Assembly: GCA_033584155.1 (NCBI GenBank)
Contig: CP138355.1
Coordinates: forward strand, 3,977,826 to 4,041,825
Direction of reading: 5' to 3'
Source of the DNA: Candidatus Electrothrix scaldis
Lineage (GTDB): Bacteria > Desulfobacterota > Desulfobulbia > Desulfobulbales > Desulfobulbaceae
DNA length: 64,000 nucleotides
Made by a program: the position numbers and the translations under genes. Shown here one piece after another: positions 8,176-18,234 of this stretch. Below the pieces are notes generated by a model. It had not been told where the DNA came from, ran no database searches, and saw only the letters and a program-made list of their open reading frames with translations. The first letter of the stretch is position 1; every line of letters begins with the position of its first letter.

Positions 8176-11100
8176 TTGAAAAACCGAAAAAACACCATTC
8201 ACAGGGCACGTCTCACGCGCAAGCGCTCCTCAAAACAACGTAAAAAAAAGCTCGATACAATGCATAAAAAGCGAATCGCCCTACTGCTGAAACGCATCGC
8301 CCCCCCCACTCTTCTCCTCATCATAGGAGCCTTTTTCTTCAGCGATCTCACTGAAAAAAATAAAATAAACCAAATTGTTAATCAAAACACCTTTTATATC
8401 GGCCAAGGGGTGGGCATGCTCTCCTATAGCCTAAAACAGGTAACCCGTGACCTTTTGTATCTTGCCGGACAAAATAGTCTGATTGAGCAAGTAACAAATC
8501 CCACCCAGGAAAATCTGAAACAGCTCTCGGAAAACTTTATTAATTTCTCAAAAATCAAGGGACATTACGATCAGATTCGTTGGATAGACGCGAACGGAAT
8601 GGAGCGAGTACGTGTTGATTACGCCCCTGATGGCCCTAAGGTAATCCCTGGACATTTCTTACAAAACAAAGAGGATCGCTATTATGTCACGGAAACATTA
8701 AAACTCCCCCTGGGAGAAATCTATATTTCCCCTCTTGATCTCAACATGGAACGTGGTCAGGTAGAATACCCCTTTAAACCGACCATCCGTCTCGCCACCC
8801 CCTTGGCTGACCCCGCAGGAGAACAGCATGGCCTCCTGATCATCAACTATGCGGCCAAGAGCATGCTGGATAATTTCCACGCCACGACCTTCCCCATCAA
8901 AGAACAGATATCCATATTGAACAATGAAGGATATTGGATCGTAAGCCCTAACTCATCTGATGAATGGGCTTTCATGTTCAACCTCAATAATATACGTCTG
9001 GAAACTCGTTTTCCGAAGATCTGGCAAAAGATAGCCAAGACAGACAAGGACACCTTACTCAATGAAGATGGCCTATGGCTGTGGAGTACCGTCCGTCCTT
9101 TAATCCCGACAAATGAATTAGTACCAGGACTCCACTCACGGCTTCATACCACCAACGATTATCTCTGGAAGGTAGTCTCTCATGTAGACAGAGAAAAACT
9201 CTCTGATATCATCATTACTCTTCGTAAGAAAACCATCGGCGTTGCTGTTCTCATCTTCCTTGCCATCTGCTATGTCTCCTGTAAATTAGCTCAGATAGAG
9301 GAAAAACTCTTGTTGACGAATGAGGCACTTGAACAGGAGGTCCGTGAACGTACGGCCCTGCTCAATGACAAGCTCACAGACCTTCAAGAAGTCAACACAG
9401 AACTCGGTTCTACCCAGGCCCGTTCAACAGCTATTATTAATGCCCTCTCCCGAGTTGGAGAAGGCCTGATTATTATTGATAGCGATCATAAGGTTCGCTA
9501 TATGAATCAGGTCATGATTGACTGGTTCGGCGATATGACAGGCAAGGATTCTGGATTTCTCACCGATAACCAGCAGACCCCCTGGGATTGCGTTCATGTT
9601 AAGCATGCTATAAATCAGGAAAAATCTGTTTGCTTTCTGCCCTCCTCCGGGGCGGAACGAATTTTTGAAATTACCTCAACAAAATTCACCGAAAACGACG
9701 CAGCCCCGGCCATCCTTCAAGTGATTCATGATATCACTGATCGGAAAAAGCAGGAAATGCTCTTGCATGAAAACCAGGAAAAATACCGCAGACTCGTTGA
9801 AAATATAGGAGAAAAGTTTGTTGTCTTCAGCCAGGACCCAGATAAAGAAATCTGGACCTATGTCAGCGAGAGTGTCTTCTCAGTCTTCGGCTGTAGACGG
9901 AAAGATATTCAAGGCAAGATCCCCTGGAGCGAAGTGATCGACTGGCTCCCGGATTCCCTGGAGCAACGGCGTCTCCACCTTTCCAGAATCCGCGAAGGTA
10001 AAACCGATTTTATCCAACACGATATGCAGTTTCGCCATCCCGATGGCGAGCTCCGCACGGTTAGGGTTTCATCACTGCCTGTGCATAATGAAGCTGGAAA
10101 ACTCTTAGCCATAAACGGCATCCTGGAAGACACCACCGAGTATGAGTATATTACTGAGAAATTATCAGAAGCCCAGCAACGGGCCGAGGCCGCTAATGCG
10201 GCAAAGTCGGAATTTCTTGCTAATATGAGCCATGAAATTCGCACCCCGATGAATGCCATTCTCGGTATGTCCAGCCTGGCCCTGGAAACAGACCTTGACT
10301 CGGAACAAAAAAACTATATAGAAAAGGTCTACAGTTCTGCGGAGTCTCTCCTGGGGATAATTAATGATATCCTTGATTTCTCTAAAATTGAGGCGGGAAA
10401 ACTGGAAATCGAGACTGTGGCCTTCAGACTGGATAAGGTCTTTGAAAAATTCAACAACATAATCGAGCTCAAGGCCCTGGAAAAAGGGCTGAAGCTGGAG
10501 ATTGATATTGATCCCAACGTACCGAAAAAAATTAAAGGTGACCCGCTCCGCCTAGGCCAGATTCTGATCAATCTGGGGAATAACGCAGTAAAATTTACCA
10601 GCAGAGGTAAAGTTACCATACTCGTTGAACGCTTACATCAACGAGAAGACATAGATGACATTGTTTTGCTGGAATTCTGTGTTGCTGATACCGGTATCGG
10701 CATGACGCCGCAACAACAGAGCAAGCTTTTCAAATCCTTTAGCCAGGCAGATAGCTCTACAACTCGTAAATTCGGGGGAACCGGGCTCGGGCTCTCCATC
10801 AGTAAAAAACTGGTGGAAATGATGGGGGGAACGATCTGGTTTGAAAGTGAGGCAGGACAAGGCTCCCGCTTTTACTTTACCCTCCCTCTGGTCATCTGCT
10901 CAGAAGAAGATGCAGGGGGATGCAGAAAAAAGAAAGAAAGAAAAACTGAGGAATGCTTTACCAAGCTGGACGGCGCTAAGGTCTTGCTTGTGGAAGATAA
11001 TGAACTGAACCAGGAACTGGCCAAACTCCTGCTTGCACGCAAGGGCATTAAGGTCACTGTGGCCAGTAACGGCGCAGAGGCCCTGGAGACCTTACAGTCC

Positions 11101-11352
11101 TCCTGTTTCGACTGTGTCCTGATGGATATACAGATGCCGGTCATGGACGGTTATGCCGCCTGCCGGGAAATCCGAAAAAATCCCCAGTTTGAGACGCTCC
11201 CCATCATCGCCCTGACAGCCAACGTTATGTCCACTGATCAGGAGAAAAGTAAGGAAGCAGGTATGAACGAACATATTGGTAAGCCCTTTAATGAACAGGA
11301 GATGTTTAGCGTCATGTCCCGATATATCGACACAGGAAACAAGCAGGGATAA
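8176..11352 (+). CDS. Hybrid sensor histidine kinase with PAS domains and receiver
   Basis: A 1058-residue membrane signalling protein. Order: basic N-terminus, helix 1 (about 39-57), a large extracytoplasmic sensor of Cache-like size, helix 2 (about 352-368), coiled coil, two PAS regions (about 410-530 and 540-660), HisKA with [13 protein letters not shown] and phospho-acceptor His686, and HATPase_c with [16 protein letters not shown] and GGTGLGLS. The C-terminal receiver has its phospho-acceptor Asp at about 984 ([12 protein letters not shown]). The start is uncertain: TTG at 8176 has no clear SD and ATG at 8260 is an alternative. No output domain is attached, so a phosphotransfer partner elsewhere is expected. 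Ligand unknown. Confidence 0.9.
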   Translation: MKNRKNTIHRARLTRKRSSKQRKKKLDTMHKKRIALLLKRIAPPTLLLIIGAFFFSDLTEKNKINQIVNQNTFYIGQGVGMLSYSLKQVTRDLLYLAGQNSLIEQVTNPTQENLKQLSENFINFSKIKGHYDQIRWIDANGMERVRVDYAPDGPKVIPGHFLQNKEDRYYVTETLKLPLGEIYISPLDLNMERGQVEYPFKPTIRLATPLADPAGEQHGLLIINYAAKSMLDNFHATTFPIKEQISILNNEGYWIVSPNSSDEWAFMFNLNNIRLETRFPKIWQKIAKTDKDTLLNEDGLWLWSTVRPLIPTNELVPGLHSRLHTTNDYLWKVVSHVDREKLSDIIITLRKKTIGVAVLIFLAICYVSCKLAQIEEKLLLTNEALEQEVRERTALLNDKLTDLQEVNTELGSTQARSTAIINALSRVGEGLIIIDSDHKVRYMNQVMIDWFGDMTGKDSGFLTDNQQTPWDCVHVKHAINQEKSVCFLPSSGAERIFEITSTKFTENDAAPAILQVIHDITDRKKQEMLLHENQEKYRRLVENIGEKFVVFSQDPDKEIWTYVSESVFSVFGCRRKDIQGKIPWSEVIDWLPDSLEQRRLHLSRIREGKTDFIQHDMQFRHPDGELRTVRVSSLPVHNEAGKLLAINGILEDTTEYEYITEKLSEAQQRAEAANAAKSEFLANMSHEIRTPMNAILGMSSLALETDLDSEQKNYIEKVYSSAESLLGIINDILDFSKIEAGKLEIETVAFRLDKVFEKFNNIIELKALEKGLKLEIDIDPNVPKKIKGDPLRLGQILINLGNNAVKFTSRGKVTILVERLHQREDIDDIVLLEFCVADTGIGMTPQQQSKLFKSFSQADSSTTRKFGGTGLGLSISKKLVEMMGGTIWFESEAGQGSRFYFTLPLVICSEEDAGGCRKKKERKTEECFTKLDGAKVLLVEDNELNQELAKLLLARKGIKVTVASNGAEALETLQSSCFDCVLMDIQMPVMDGYAACREIRKNPQFETLPIIALTANVMSTDQEKSKEAGMNEHIGKPFNEQEMFSVMSRYIDTGNKQG

Positions 11353-11388
11353 AAAACCGCACCATTATCGTACAGATCTTCCCTGCCC

Positions 11389-12642
11389 ATGAATATCCTT
11401 GTTGAACAGCCCTGTCCCCAATGCGGCGGTTCTGTTACCCTCTCAGCCGATGACCACCTGCTCACCTGTCCCTATTGCAAGGTGAAAAGTGTTCTTCAGG
11501 CCACCGGGTCCTTCCGCTATGCCCTGCCCAACCGGGTAGTATCGCGCAAACAGGATCAAATTCTTTACGCCCCTTATATCCGCTTTAAGGGGAATATCTT
11601 TACAGTCACTGAATCAGGTATTTCCTACCAGGTGCTGGATACCACCCAGGACGGCTGCTCCAAATTGGGTTTACCTCCTTCCCTCGGTCTTCGCCCCCAG
11701 GCCATGAAGCTGGCTCGCATCCATCAGGAAACCAAAGGCCGTTTTCTTCCTCTAACGGTGAACCTGCAAAAGGTTCTGGAGAAAGCAGCCCGAATCCATT
11801 CCATGTCGCAAAAGGAAGAAAATCTCCTCTACCACCGTGCCTACATCGGGGAAACCCTCAGCTACATATATCTGCCTCTCCTGCCCCGTGAAGACGGCGT
11901 CTTTGACGCAGTCCTGGGAGAGCCACTGCCCCATACCCAGACTTCAGCTGTACAGGCCCTGCACAGCGCCCCGTTCCAACCCAATTGGCAGACGCAATTT
12001 CTCGCCACCCTTTGCCCTCGTTGCGGCTGGAATCTGGACGGAGAAGGTGATTGTCTGGTGCTAACCTGCTCAAACTGCAATACCGCCTGGAGATTAAGCA
12101 AAAAAGGCCTGGTACTCACCCCCAGCACCATGTTTCCCGGTCCTGCCGACACAGCGCTCTATCTGCCCTTTTGGCGAATTGCTGTCGAGCTATCTGCCGT
12201 GGAAATCAAAAGTTTTGCCGATTTTATCCGCCTGACTAATCAGCCCCTGGTTCCCCGCAAGACCTGGGAGCAGCAGGTCATGCAATTCTGGATCCCCGCT
12301 TTTAAGTTGCGCCCGAAGATCTTCCTGCGCACCGCGAAACAGGCAACCATCAGTCAATGGCGACTGACGCAGGACCAACAGGAAAAGGAGATGCAAGTAC
12401 TGGCTAATATGTATCCGGTCACGCTTCCCCTCAGCGAGGCCAAACAATCCTTAAAACTGATTCTGGCAGACTCTGCGACCAACAAACGAAAGGTGTATCC
12501 GCACCTCCCCTCTATCCAGACCAAGGTCCTCGCGACCTCTCTGGTCTTCCTCCCCTTTAAGGACCGTCACCATGACTGGGTGCAGACACCAGGGGGGACC
12601 GTGATTGCTAAGTCTGTGCTCCATTTTGGCAGGACACTCTAA
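11389..12642 (+). CDS. Double zinc-ribbon protein of unknown function
   Basis: A 417-residue protein with two CxxC...CxxC zinc ribbons. The first is at the N-terminus (CPQCGG then CPYCKVK), the second mid-protein (CPRCGW then CSNCNTAW). The rest is soluble with no family I recognise. It lies between a histidine kinase and a deaminase, all on the plus strand, without tight coupling. Zinc binding is inferred from the motifs; nucleic-acid or protein binding are both possible. Confidence 0.65.
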   Translation: MNILVEQPCPQCGGSVTLSADDHLLTCPYCKVKSVLQATGSFRYALPNRVVSRKQDQILYAPYIRFKGNIFTVTESGISYQVLDTTQDGCSKLGLPPSLGLRPQAMKLARIHQETKGRFLPLTVNLQKVLEKAARIHSMSQKEENLLYHRAYIGETLSYIYLPLLPREDGVFDAVLGEPLPHTQTSAVQALHSAPFQPNWQTQFLATLCPRCGWNLDGEGDCLVLTCSNCNTAWRLSKKGLVLTPSTMFPGPADTALYLPFWRIAVELSAVEIKSFADFIRLTNQPLVPRKTWEQQVMQFWIPAFKLRPKIFLRTAKQATISQWRLTQDQQEKEMQVLANMYPVTLPLSEAKQSLKLILADSATNKRKVYPHLPSIQTKVLATSLVFLPFKDRHHDWVQTPGGTVIAKSVLHFGRTL

Positions 12643-12750
12643 CGCCCCTGTCTGCCCTTGGGAGAGACCACAAGACATGCACGTAAGTTAGTTGGTCTCA
12701 CTCACTGTTTTTACATAAATGTTTAAAAACAAAAAAAGACAAACTGACCT

Positions 12751-13302
12751 ATGCAGAACACGAGAGAAAACGATAAAAAATTTATGCGGCATGCTTTGGA
12801 CCAAGCACGCTTGGCTCTGAAGGAAGGAGAGTTTCCTGTAGGCTGTGCAATAGTACAGGGAGACACCATCTTGCAAAGCGGTCGCCGCCGGAACAGCGAA
12901 GGCGCTGAAAGTAATGAAATTGACCATGCAGAAATGGTGACGCTGCGCGCTCTGCTTGCTGAGCAATCAGGACTTGACTATCAAGGCATAACCGTCTATT
13001 CAACTATGGAACCCTGCCTGATGTGTTATACGACCTTACTCCTTTCCGGGGTGCGTCGTTTTGTCTGGGCCTACGAGGATGTGATGGGCGGAGGAACCAA
13101 CCTGTCTCTCCAAGATCTGCCCCCCCTGTACCGGGACATGCAGGTAGAGCTGGTTTCAAATGTTCTTCGCCAGGAAAGCCTGAGCCTGTTCGCTCAGTTT
13201 TTTCAAAACTACACATATTGGCAAGGCAGTCTGATCGCCGAGTATACCCTTACGCAATACCAACAACTCATAGAGGGAACAGATCATAACCCGCAGACCT
13301 GA
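12751..13302 (+). CDS. TadA/CDA-type nucleoside deaminase family protein
   Basis: A 183-residue zinc-dependent deaminase. Catalytic motif HAE at residues 59-61 and zinc ligands in PCLMC (Cys89 and Cys92) follow an N-terminal RHALDQARLALKEGEFPVGCAIV, as in tRNA adenosine deaminase TadA, guanine deaminase and riboflavin-type deaminases. Family members convert A-34 to inosine in tRNA or deaminate free bases; the C-terminal part differs enough that the substrate is open. An AmpG-like gene starts 39 bp downstream. Confidence 0.8.
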   Translation: MQNTRENDKKFMRHALDQARLALKEGEFPVGCAIVQGDTILQSGRRRNSEGAESNEIDHAEMVTLRALLAEQSGLDYQGITVYSTMEPCLMCYTTLLLSGVRRFVWAYEDVMGGGTNLSLQDLPPLYRDMQVELVSNVLRQESLSLFAQFFQNYTYWQGSLIAEYTLTQYQQLIEGTDHNPQT

Positions 13303-13341
13303 CGCTGAGCCCTTTGCAGTCTACCCAACAGCGAGATACTG

Positions 13342-14922
13342 ATGACCCAAGACATTGATGCGGTTTCCCAAGCGGAACCAAGTGAAAGGAGTTGGAAACA
13401 AAGTATGCAGGCTTGGCTCCATCCTCGGGTGGTGACCATGCTTTTCTTTGGATTTTCTGCGGGCATCCCCATTCTGCTCATCTTTTCCAGCCTCTCCCTC
13501 TGGCTCAGGGAGGCCGGAGTCAATCGTTCTGCTGTGACCTTTTTCAGTTGGGCTGCTTTGGGCTATTCCTTTAAATTTGTCTGGGCCCCTCTGGTCGACA
13601 CCCTTCCCCTTCCCTTTCTCACCAAAAAACTCGGCAGAAGAAGAGGCTGGCTACTCTTTGCCCAGCTCGCGGTCATTACCGCCATCTGCCTTATGGCCCT
13701 GACCGACCCTGCAAGTGGACAACAAAGTCTGATTTATATGGCTTTCGCTGCGGTGATGCTCGGTTTTTCTTCAGCCACTCAGGATATCGTCATTGATGCC
13801 TACCGCATAGAATGTGCAGAAAAAGACATGCAGGCCCTTCTGTCCTCATCCTATATTGCAGGATATCGGGTCGGGATGCTCGTTGCCGGGGCAGGAGCCC
13901 TATTCCTGGCCTTTTGGTTCGGAACAAGCAAAGAAGCCTACAGCTATGTAGCTTGGCAATACAGTTATCTCTGTATGGCCGGGATCATGCTCGTCGGCGT
14001 GGCGACGACCCTACTCATCCCGGAACCGGAAGCCAACTCCAAGAATTACGATTATCCTGCCAGTTATTACCTTCGTTTTCTCTTTCTCTTTGTTTGTACT
14101 GTCATGGCCTTTATCACGGTCTTTTTTCTCAGTGGTAATACAGTCAGCCTGCTCAACGGTATGCTCCGTGGCCTGACCTCAACTCTTCCCGAAACTCCGG
14201 GCCCGCTGGTTTCCTTTCTGGCTGAGGCTGGCCGTTTATTGGCAGCCCTACTCGGCGCCTTAACTACCGCTTTTTTTCTGATGCGCTGGAACCTAGTAGA
14301 TGGCAGCATGGTCAGCCAGACCTACATCAATCCGGTGCTTGATTTTTTTAAGCGCTACGGTGTACAGACAGCCCTGCTTCTCCTCACCCTGGTGGGCTTC
14401 TACCGCATCTCAGATATTGTCCTTGGGGTCATTGCCAACGTTTTTTATCAGGACATGGGTTTTTCCAAAGAAACCATAGCCAGTGTGATCAAAACCTTTG
14501 GCCTGTTCATGACCCTGCTGGGCGGTTTTCTCGGCGGCACCCTGACAGTTCGCTACGGAGTAATGAAAATTCTCTTCCTTGGTGCCCTGCTCTCCAGCCT
14601 TACCAATTTGCTCTTTATGTTACTGGCAGAAGCTGGCAATAACGTCCCCCTCCTCTACCTGGTAATCTCAGCCGACAACCTCAGTGGCGGCATTGCCACC
14701 ACAGCCTTTGTTGCCTTCCTGGCGAGCTTAACCAATATTTCTTTTACAGCTGTTCAATACGCCATCTTCAGTTCCCTCATGACCCTTCTACCTAAACTCA
14801 TCGGTGGGTACTCGGGTACGATGGTCACGGCCTGGGGGTATCAGCAATTTTTTCTTATTACGGCTTTGATGGGTATACCGGTGCTGGTACTGATTTGGCT
14901 GGCAGAAAAACGTCTTCAATGA
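13342..14922 (+). CDS. AmpG-like MFS transporter
   Basis: A 526-residue inner-membrane protein with about 12-14 hydrophobic helices. The start FFGFSAGIPILLIFSSLSLWLREAG and the WAPLVD/GRRRGW segment are typical of the AmpG family, which imports anhydro-muropeptides during peptidoglycan recycling. The protein is slightly long because of an extra loop around residues 250-330. No ampD or beta-lactamase gene is nearby, so the muropeptide role rests on family similarity only. Confidence 0.82.
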   Translation: MTQDIDAVSQAEPSERSWKQSMQAWLHPRVVTMLFFGFSAGIPILLIFSSLSLWLREAGVNRSAVTFFSWAALGYSFKFVWAPLVDTLPLPFLTKKLGRRRGWLLFAQLAVITAICLMALTDPASGQQSLIYMAFAAVMLGFSSATQDIVIDAYRIECAEKDMQALLSSSYIAGYRVGMLVAGAGALFLAFWFGTSKEAYSYVAWQYSYLCMAGIMLVGVATTLLIPEPEANSKNYDYPASYYLRFLFLFVCTVMAFITVFFLSGNTVSLLNGMLRGLTSTLPETPGPLVSFLAEAGRLLAALLGALTTAFFLMRWNLVDGSMVSQTYINPVLDFFKRYGVQTALLLLTLVGFYRISDIVLGVIANVFYQDMGFSKETIASVIKTFGLFMTLLGGFLGGTLTVRYGVMKILFLGALLSSLTNLLFMLLAEAGNNVPLLYLVISADNLSGGIATTAFVAFLASLTNISFTAVQYAIFSSLMTLLPKLIGGYSGTMVTAWGYQQFFLITALMGIPVLVLIWLAEKRLQ

Positions 14923-15006
14923 ATCATACTGCCTCACACTATCAGTGAAACGAAGTTATTTTACCAGCTACTGCTCAAAAAATAATCTTGTTCTAAAAGG
15001 GAAAAA

Positions 15007-16920
15007 ATGAGGAGAAAAAAAAAATGGTGTACCACTGACTCAGCTCAGCTTTACAATATCGCGCAGTGGGGAGAAGGACTTTTTGGGATCAATCAAGCAG
15101 GGGAGCTAACCGTTTCCCCTCAGCCAGACAAAGGTACAATCAGCCTGTATGCTATAGCCCAGGATTTGACACAGCAGGGGATCTCTCTTCCGATCTTACT
15201 ACGATTTCCCGAGATCCTGGAACAGAGAGTAAAAAAACTCAACTATGCTTTTGCCCAAGCAATTAAAAAAGAGGAATACACTGGTACCTACACAACTATT
15301 TACCCAATTAAAGTAAATCAACAACATATCGTTGTCAATACATTAGCCTCAACAAACCTCATAGGTTTAGAGGCAGGAAGCAAAGCCGAAATGATGGCCA
15401 TACTGACGCTACCTGTTTCTAACAATACAACCATCGTATGTAATGGATATAAAGATCGAGAATATATCCGTCTTGCTCTAGTCGCGCAAAAATTAGGCCT
15501 GTGTAGTTACATTGTCATAGAAAAAGCAACGGAAGTGAAAATAATCACTGAAGAGGCTGCTACGTTAAATATAGTACCACAACTGGGTATACGCATTCGG
15601 CTTGCTTCGGTTGGACAGGGAAAATGGCAGGACAGCGGAGGAGAAAAAGCCAAATTTGGCCTGAATGCCGCACAAATACTGGATGCCATAAAGCTCTTAC
15701 GGAAGGAAGGACTGATCAACTCCTTAAAACTGATGCATTTTCATGTTGGTTCGCAAATCCCCAACATACATGATATTCAAAAGATCCTCACCGAAGCAGC
15801 CCGATTTTATGCGGAGCTGCATGCCCTCAATGTCCCAATTAATGTAATCGACGCAGGTGGTGGCTTAGGCGTTGATTATGAAGGATCACTGTCAAGCCGC
15901 CCCTTTTCAAGGAATTATACAACGGAAGAATACGCAGATAATATAATCTATACATTTAAAGAAATCTGCAAAGCACACCAACTTCCTCATCCAGATATAC
16001 TCACAGAAACAGGTCGAGCTATTGCTGCCTATCACTCCATGTTATTAACAGATATTGTTAATACAGAACTCTCAACCTATTTTTCTCCCATACGCAGCAA
16101 ATCACGCGACGATGACCCCGATATCATCAAAGATCTTCAGTTTCAACTTGGCAATATTTCACCACACTCAGCGCTTGAGGCATATCATAATGCAACATAC
16201 TGGCTGCATGAAGCTCATGTGATGTTCTCCTACGGTATCATTACGCTTGAACAGCGTGCCCATGCCGAACAGCTTATTCATAATACCTATTTAAAAGTCA
16301 GCAATATACTGAAGAAAAAGGAATACTCTATTGCCCATTATGAGGCCCTGGATGATCTCAAGGACAAATTAGTGGACAGATATTTTGTTAATTTTTCTCT
16401 TTTTTCCTCAGCACCTGATGCATGGGCAATACAGCAGTTGTTTCCTATCATGCCTCTTCATCGGCTACATGAGTATCCTGATAGGCATGTCACGCTACAC
16501 GATCTTACCTGTGATTCTGATGGACATTTTGACAAATACGTTCACAGTCATGGATTTGAATCTCATTTACCCTTACATACATCCGTCAATGATGAACCAT
16601 ACCTCATTGGAATATTCCTTATAGGTGCTTACCAGGAGAGCCTCAGTAATCTCCACAATTTATTCGGAACTGCACACTCAGTTAATGTATACACGACCGA
16701 AAAAGGAGGATACACCATATCAGATATTTCAAAAGGTGACTCTGTAACTAATATGATCAAATATTTTCAATACAATACAGACCAAATACAACCCTCCCCT
16801 CTTCAAAAGCGTTTATCAAATCTTCAAGAGGACTCGGAACAACGAGATAAATATATACAAGTAATAGAAGCGGCACTCAAGAACTACACCTACTTCATGA
16901 GGAAGAACCACGATGTCTGA
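15007..16920 (+). CDS. speA: Biosynthetic arginine decarboxylase
   Basis: This 637-residue PLP enzyme converts L-arginine to agmatine and CO2. The pattern is that of SpeA: N-terminal LFGINQAG, the PLP lysine in YPIKVNQ (Lys102), the HFHVGSQI and DAGGGLGVDYEGS PLP/substrate loops, and LTETGRAI. Length matches the family. A good SD (AAGGGA) precedes the ATG. Its last 8 bp overlap the start of a GAMT-like methyltransferase, so the two are probably translated together. No agmatinase or agmatine deiminase is visible nearby, which makes the fate of the agmatine unusual. Confidence 0.94.
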   Translation: MRRKKKWCTTDSAQLYNIAQWGEGLFGINQAGELTVSPQPDKGTISLYAIAQDLTQQGISLPILLRFPEILEQRVKKLNYAFAQAIKKEEYTGTYTTIYPIKVNQQHIVVNTLASTNLIGLEAGSKAEMMAILTLPVSNNTTIVCNGYKDREYIRLALVAQKLGLCSYIVIEKATEVKIITEEAATLNIVPQLGIRIRLASVGQGKWQDSGGEKAKFGLNAAQILDAIKLLRKEGLINSLKLMHFHVGSQIPNIHDIQKILTEAARFYAELHALNVPINVIDAGGGLGVDYEGSLSSRPFSRNYTTEEYADNIIYTFKEICKAHQLPHPDILTETGRAIAAYHSMLLTDIVNTELSTYFSPIRSKSRDDDPDIIKDLQFQLGNISPHSALEAYHNATYWLHEAHVMFSYGIITLEQRAHAEQLIHNTYLKVSNILKKKEYSIAHYEALDDLKDKLVDRYFVNFSLFSSAPDAWAIQQLFPIMPLHRLHEYPDRHVTLHDLTCDSDGHFDKYVHSHGFESHLPLHTSVNDEPYLIGIFLIGAYQESLSNLHNLFGTAHSVNVYTTEKGGYTISDISKGDSVTNMIKYFQYNTDQIQPSPLQKRLSNLQEDSEQRDKYIQVIEAALKNYTYFMRKNHDV

Positions 16921-17581
16921 CAAGCAAAAATATGATGATGCACTTTTTTCTATTAATTCAGTCCCTCCAAAAGACTGGCAAGAAGAGCCAGCTGAATTTA
17001 CAGACGGTAAGCTCACCATTGCTGGTCATCCGGTTATGCAGGACTGGGAAAAGCCCTATATGCAGGAGCTTGCACGAATAGCCACATCAAATGGAGGTGT
17101 TGTGCTTGAACTGGGGTTTGGTCTTGGTCTTTCAGCAAGCTATATCCAACAACACCCCATAGAAAAACATATAATCATAGAGGCAAATAAAGATGTTTTT
17201 GTCCGGCTGAAGGAGTTTGCAGAAAAAGCGCCGCATCAAGTTGAGCCCCTATTTGGTCTTTGGGAAGAGGTCATCAGCACAATTCCAGACGAAAGTATCG
17301 ATGGTATTTTATACGATACGTATCTCACAAGTTTTGATAATGAGGATCAATTTGCCTATGAATATTTTCCTTTTTTCAAAGACGCCTACCGAATTCTGCG
17401 GAAAGGAGGAATTTTTACCTATTTTTCCTCGGAGATATCAGATTTTTCTCCAGAACACATTAAAATGCTGAAAGACACCGGATTCACTTCTATAGACAAA
17501 GTAGTCTGTCCTGTAACTCCTCCTTCTGATTGTTTGTACTGGAAGAGTGACACAATAATTGCACCTATTGTAAAAAAATAA
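16913..17581 (+). CDS. Guanidinoacetate N-methyltransferase-like enzyme
   Basis: A 222-residue class I SAM methyltransferase. Compared with remembered GAMT sequences it shows, in order, VMQDWEKPYM (GAMT: VMERWETPYM), VLELGFGLGLS as SAM motif I (about residues 64-74), IIEANKDVFVRL, GLWEEV and DGILYDTY with the acidic active-site Asp. GAMT methylates the guanidino nitrogen of guanidinoacetate to give creatine. Here the gene overlaps speA by 8 bp (ATGTCTGA) and no amidinotransferase is seen, so agmatine or arginine is a likelier acceptor; that is inference. A terminator-like hairpin follows. Confidence 0.82.
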   Translation: MSDKQKYDDALFSINSVPPKDWQEEPAEFTDGKLTIAGHPVMQDWEKPYMQELARIATSNGGVVLELGFGLGLSASYIQQHPIEKHIIIEANKDVFVRLKEFAEKAPHQVEPLFGLWEEVISTIPDESIDGILYDTYLTSFDNEDQFAYEYFPFFKDAYRILRKGGIFTYFSSEISDFSPEHIKMLKDTGFTSIDKVVCPVTPPSDCLYWKSDTIIAPIVKK

Positions 17582-17605
17582 CGAACGCCGCATCCAATAA
17601 ATAAT

Positions 17606-17624
17606 CCACCCCCAAAGGGGGTGG
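17606..17624 (+). terminator. GC-rich hairpin after the speA/GAMT-like pair
   Basis: Perfect 8-bp stem CCACCCCC/GGGGGTGG with loop AAA, 24 bp after the stop codon. No strong T-run follows, so termination may be weak. A second C5/G5 hairpin follows near 17668-17684. Confidence 0.45.
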
Positions 17625-17709
17625 TATTGAATTCCCCCCTAAAAGGGAATAAGTATGCCTCTCGCCCCCCTGAAGGGGGAGCTATAGTTAAGAGTAGCGT
17701 TTGAAAAAA

Positions 17710-17985
17710 TCAGCCATTAACGACTAACCTGGCAGAATCAGCTACTGCTACATTGTCTACTTGCACGCCATCTTTGAACTGAATACCTCTGATGACGGCC
17801 CCCTGTTGTTTAAATCCCCGTAATCTACGCTAGCGTTTCTGCACACTTTGCCCAAGTTTGTACACCATTGCAAAAATCGTATGCCGAGAAACACACCCTC
17901 TGGTCTTGCCAGTCCTCAAACGCACGGTGCGGTGGCAAAAGTGGACTCAATGGGGTTAATTCCTTCCAACCATCTTGGGTAACGC
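17710..17985 (-). pseudogene. Relic of an IS256-family transposase (C-terminal part)
   Basis: The minus strand keeps pieces of the IS256/mutator C-terminus: NPIESTFAT, then in another frame TVRLRTGKTRGCVSRHTI FAMVYKLGQ, an internal stop, then RRLRGFKQ and IRGIQFKDGVQVDN. A 5-bp insertion in the TFATVRLR region shifts the frame. The N-terminal catalytic part is absent. The rest of 17582-18234 holds hairpins and a 13-bp tandem repeat but no gene. Confidence 0.65.
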
Positions 17986-18134
17986 CGATAATCAATAGGA
18001 TACGTCATTTTTCTATCTCATGGCATCCTTAATCACCACTTTGGAGTACAACTCTACTATCTTAAATTATGCCAAATTCTGTGTTGACTATAGGGTCAGC
18101 TTTACTAATTCATTGCGTAACCACGCTAGGTAAT

Positions 18135-18173
18135 ATATAATTTCAATATATAATTTCAATATATAATTTCAAT
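18135..18173. repeat. Three exact copies of a 13-bp AT-rich repeat
   Basis: ATATAATTTCAAT occurs three times head to tail with no mismatch, ending 61 bp before the first PotD-like gene. Each copy contains a TATAAT-like hexamer, so the repeat could offer several -10 boxes or phase-variable spacing. The regulatory role is inference. Confidence 0.8.
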
Positions 18174-18234
18174 TGGTTATTTTTTTGATATATAAAGGGT
18201 ATTGAAAGGAAACTGACATTTACAGGATAAATTA

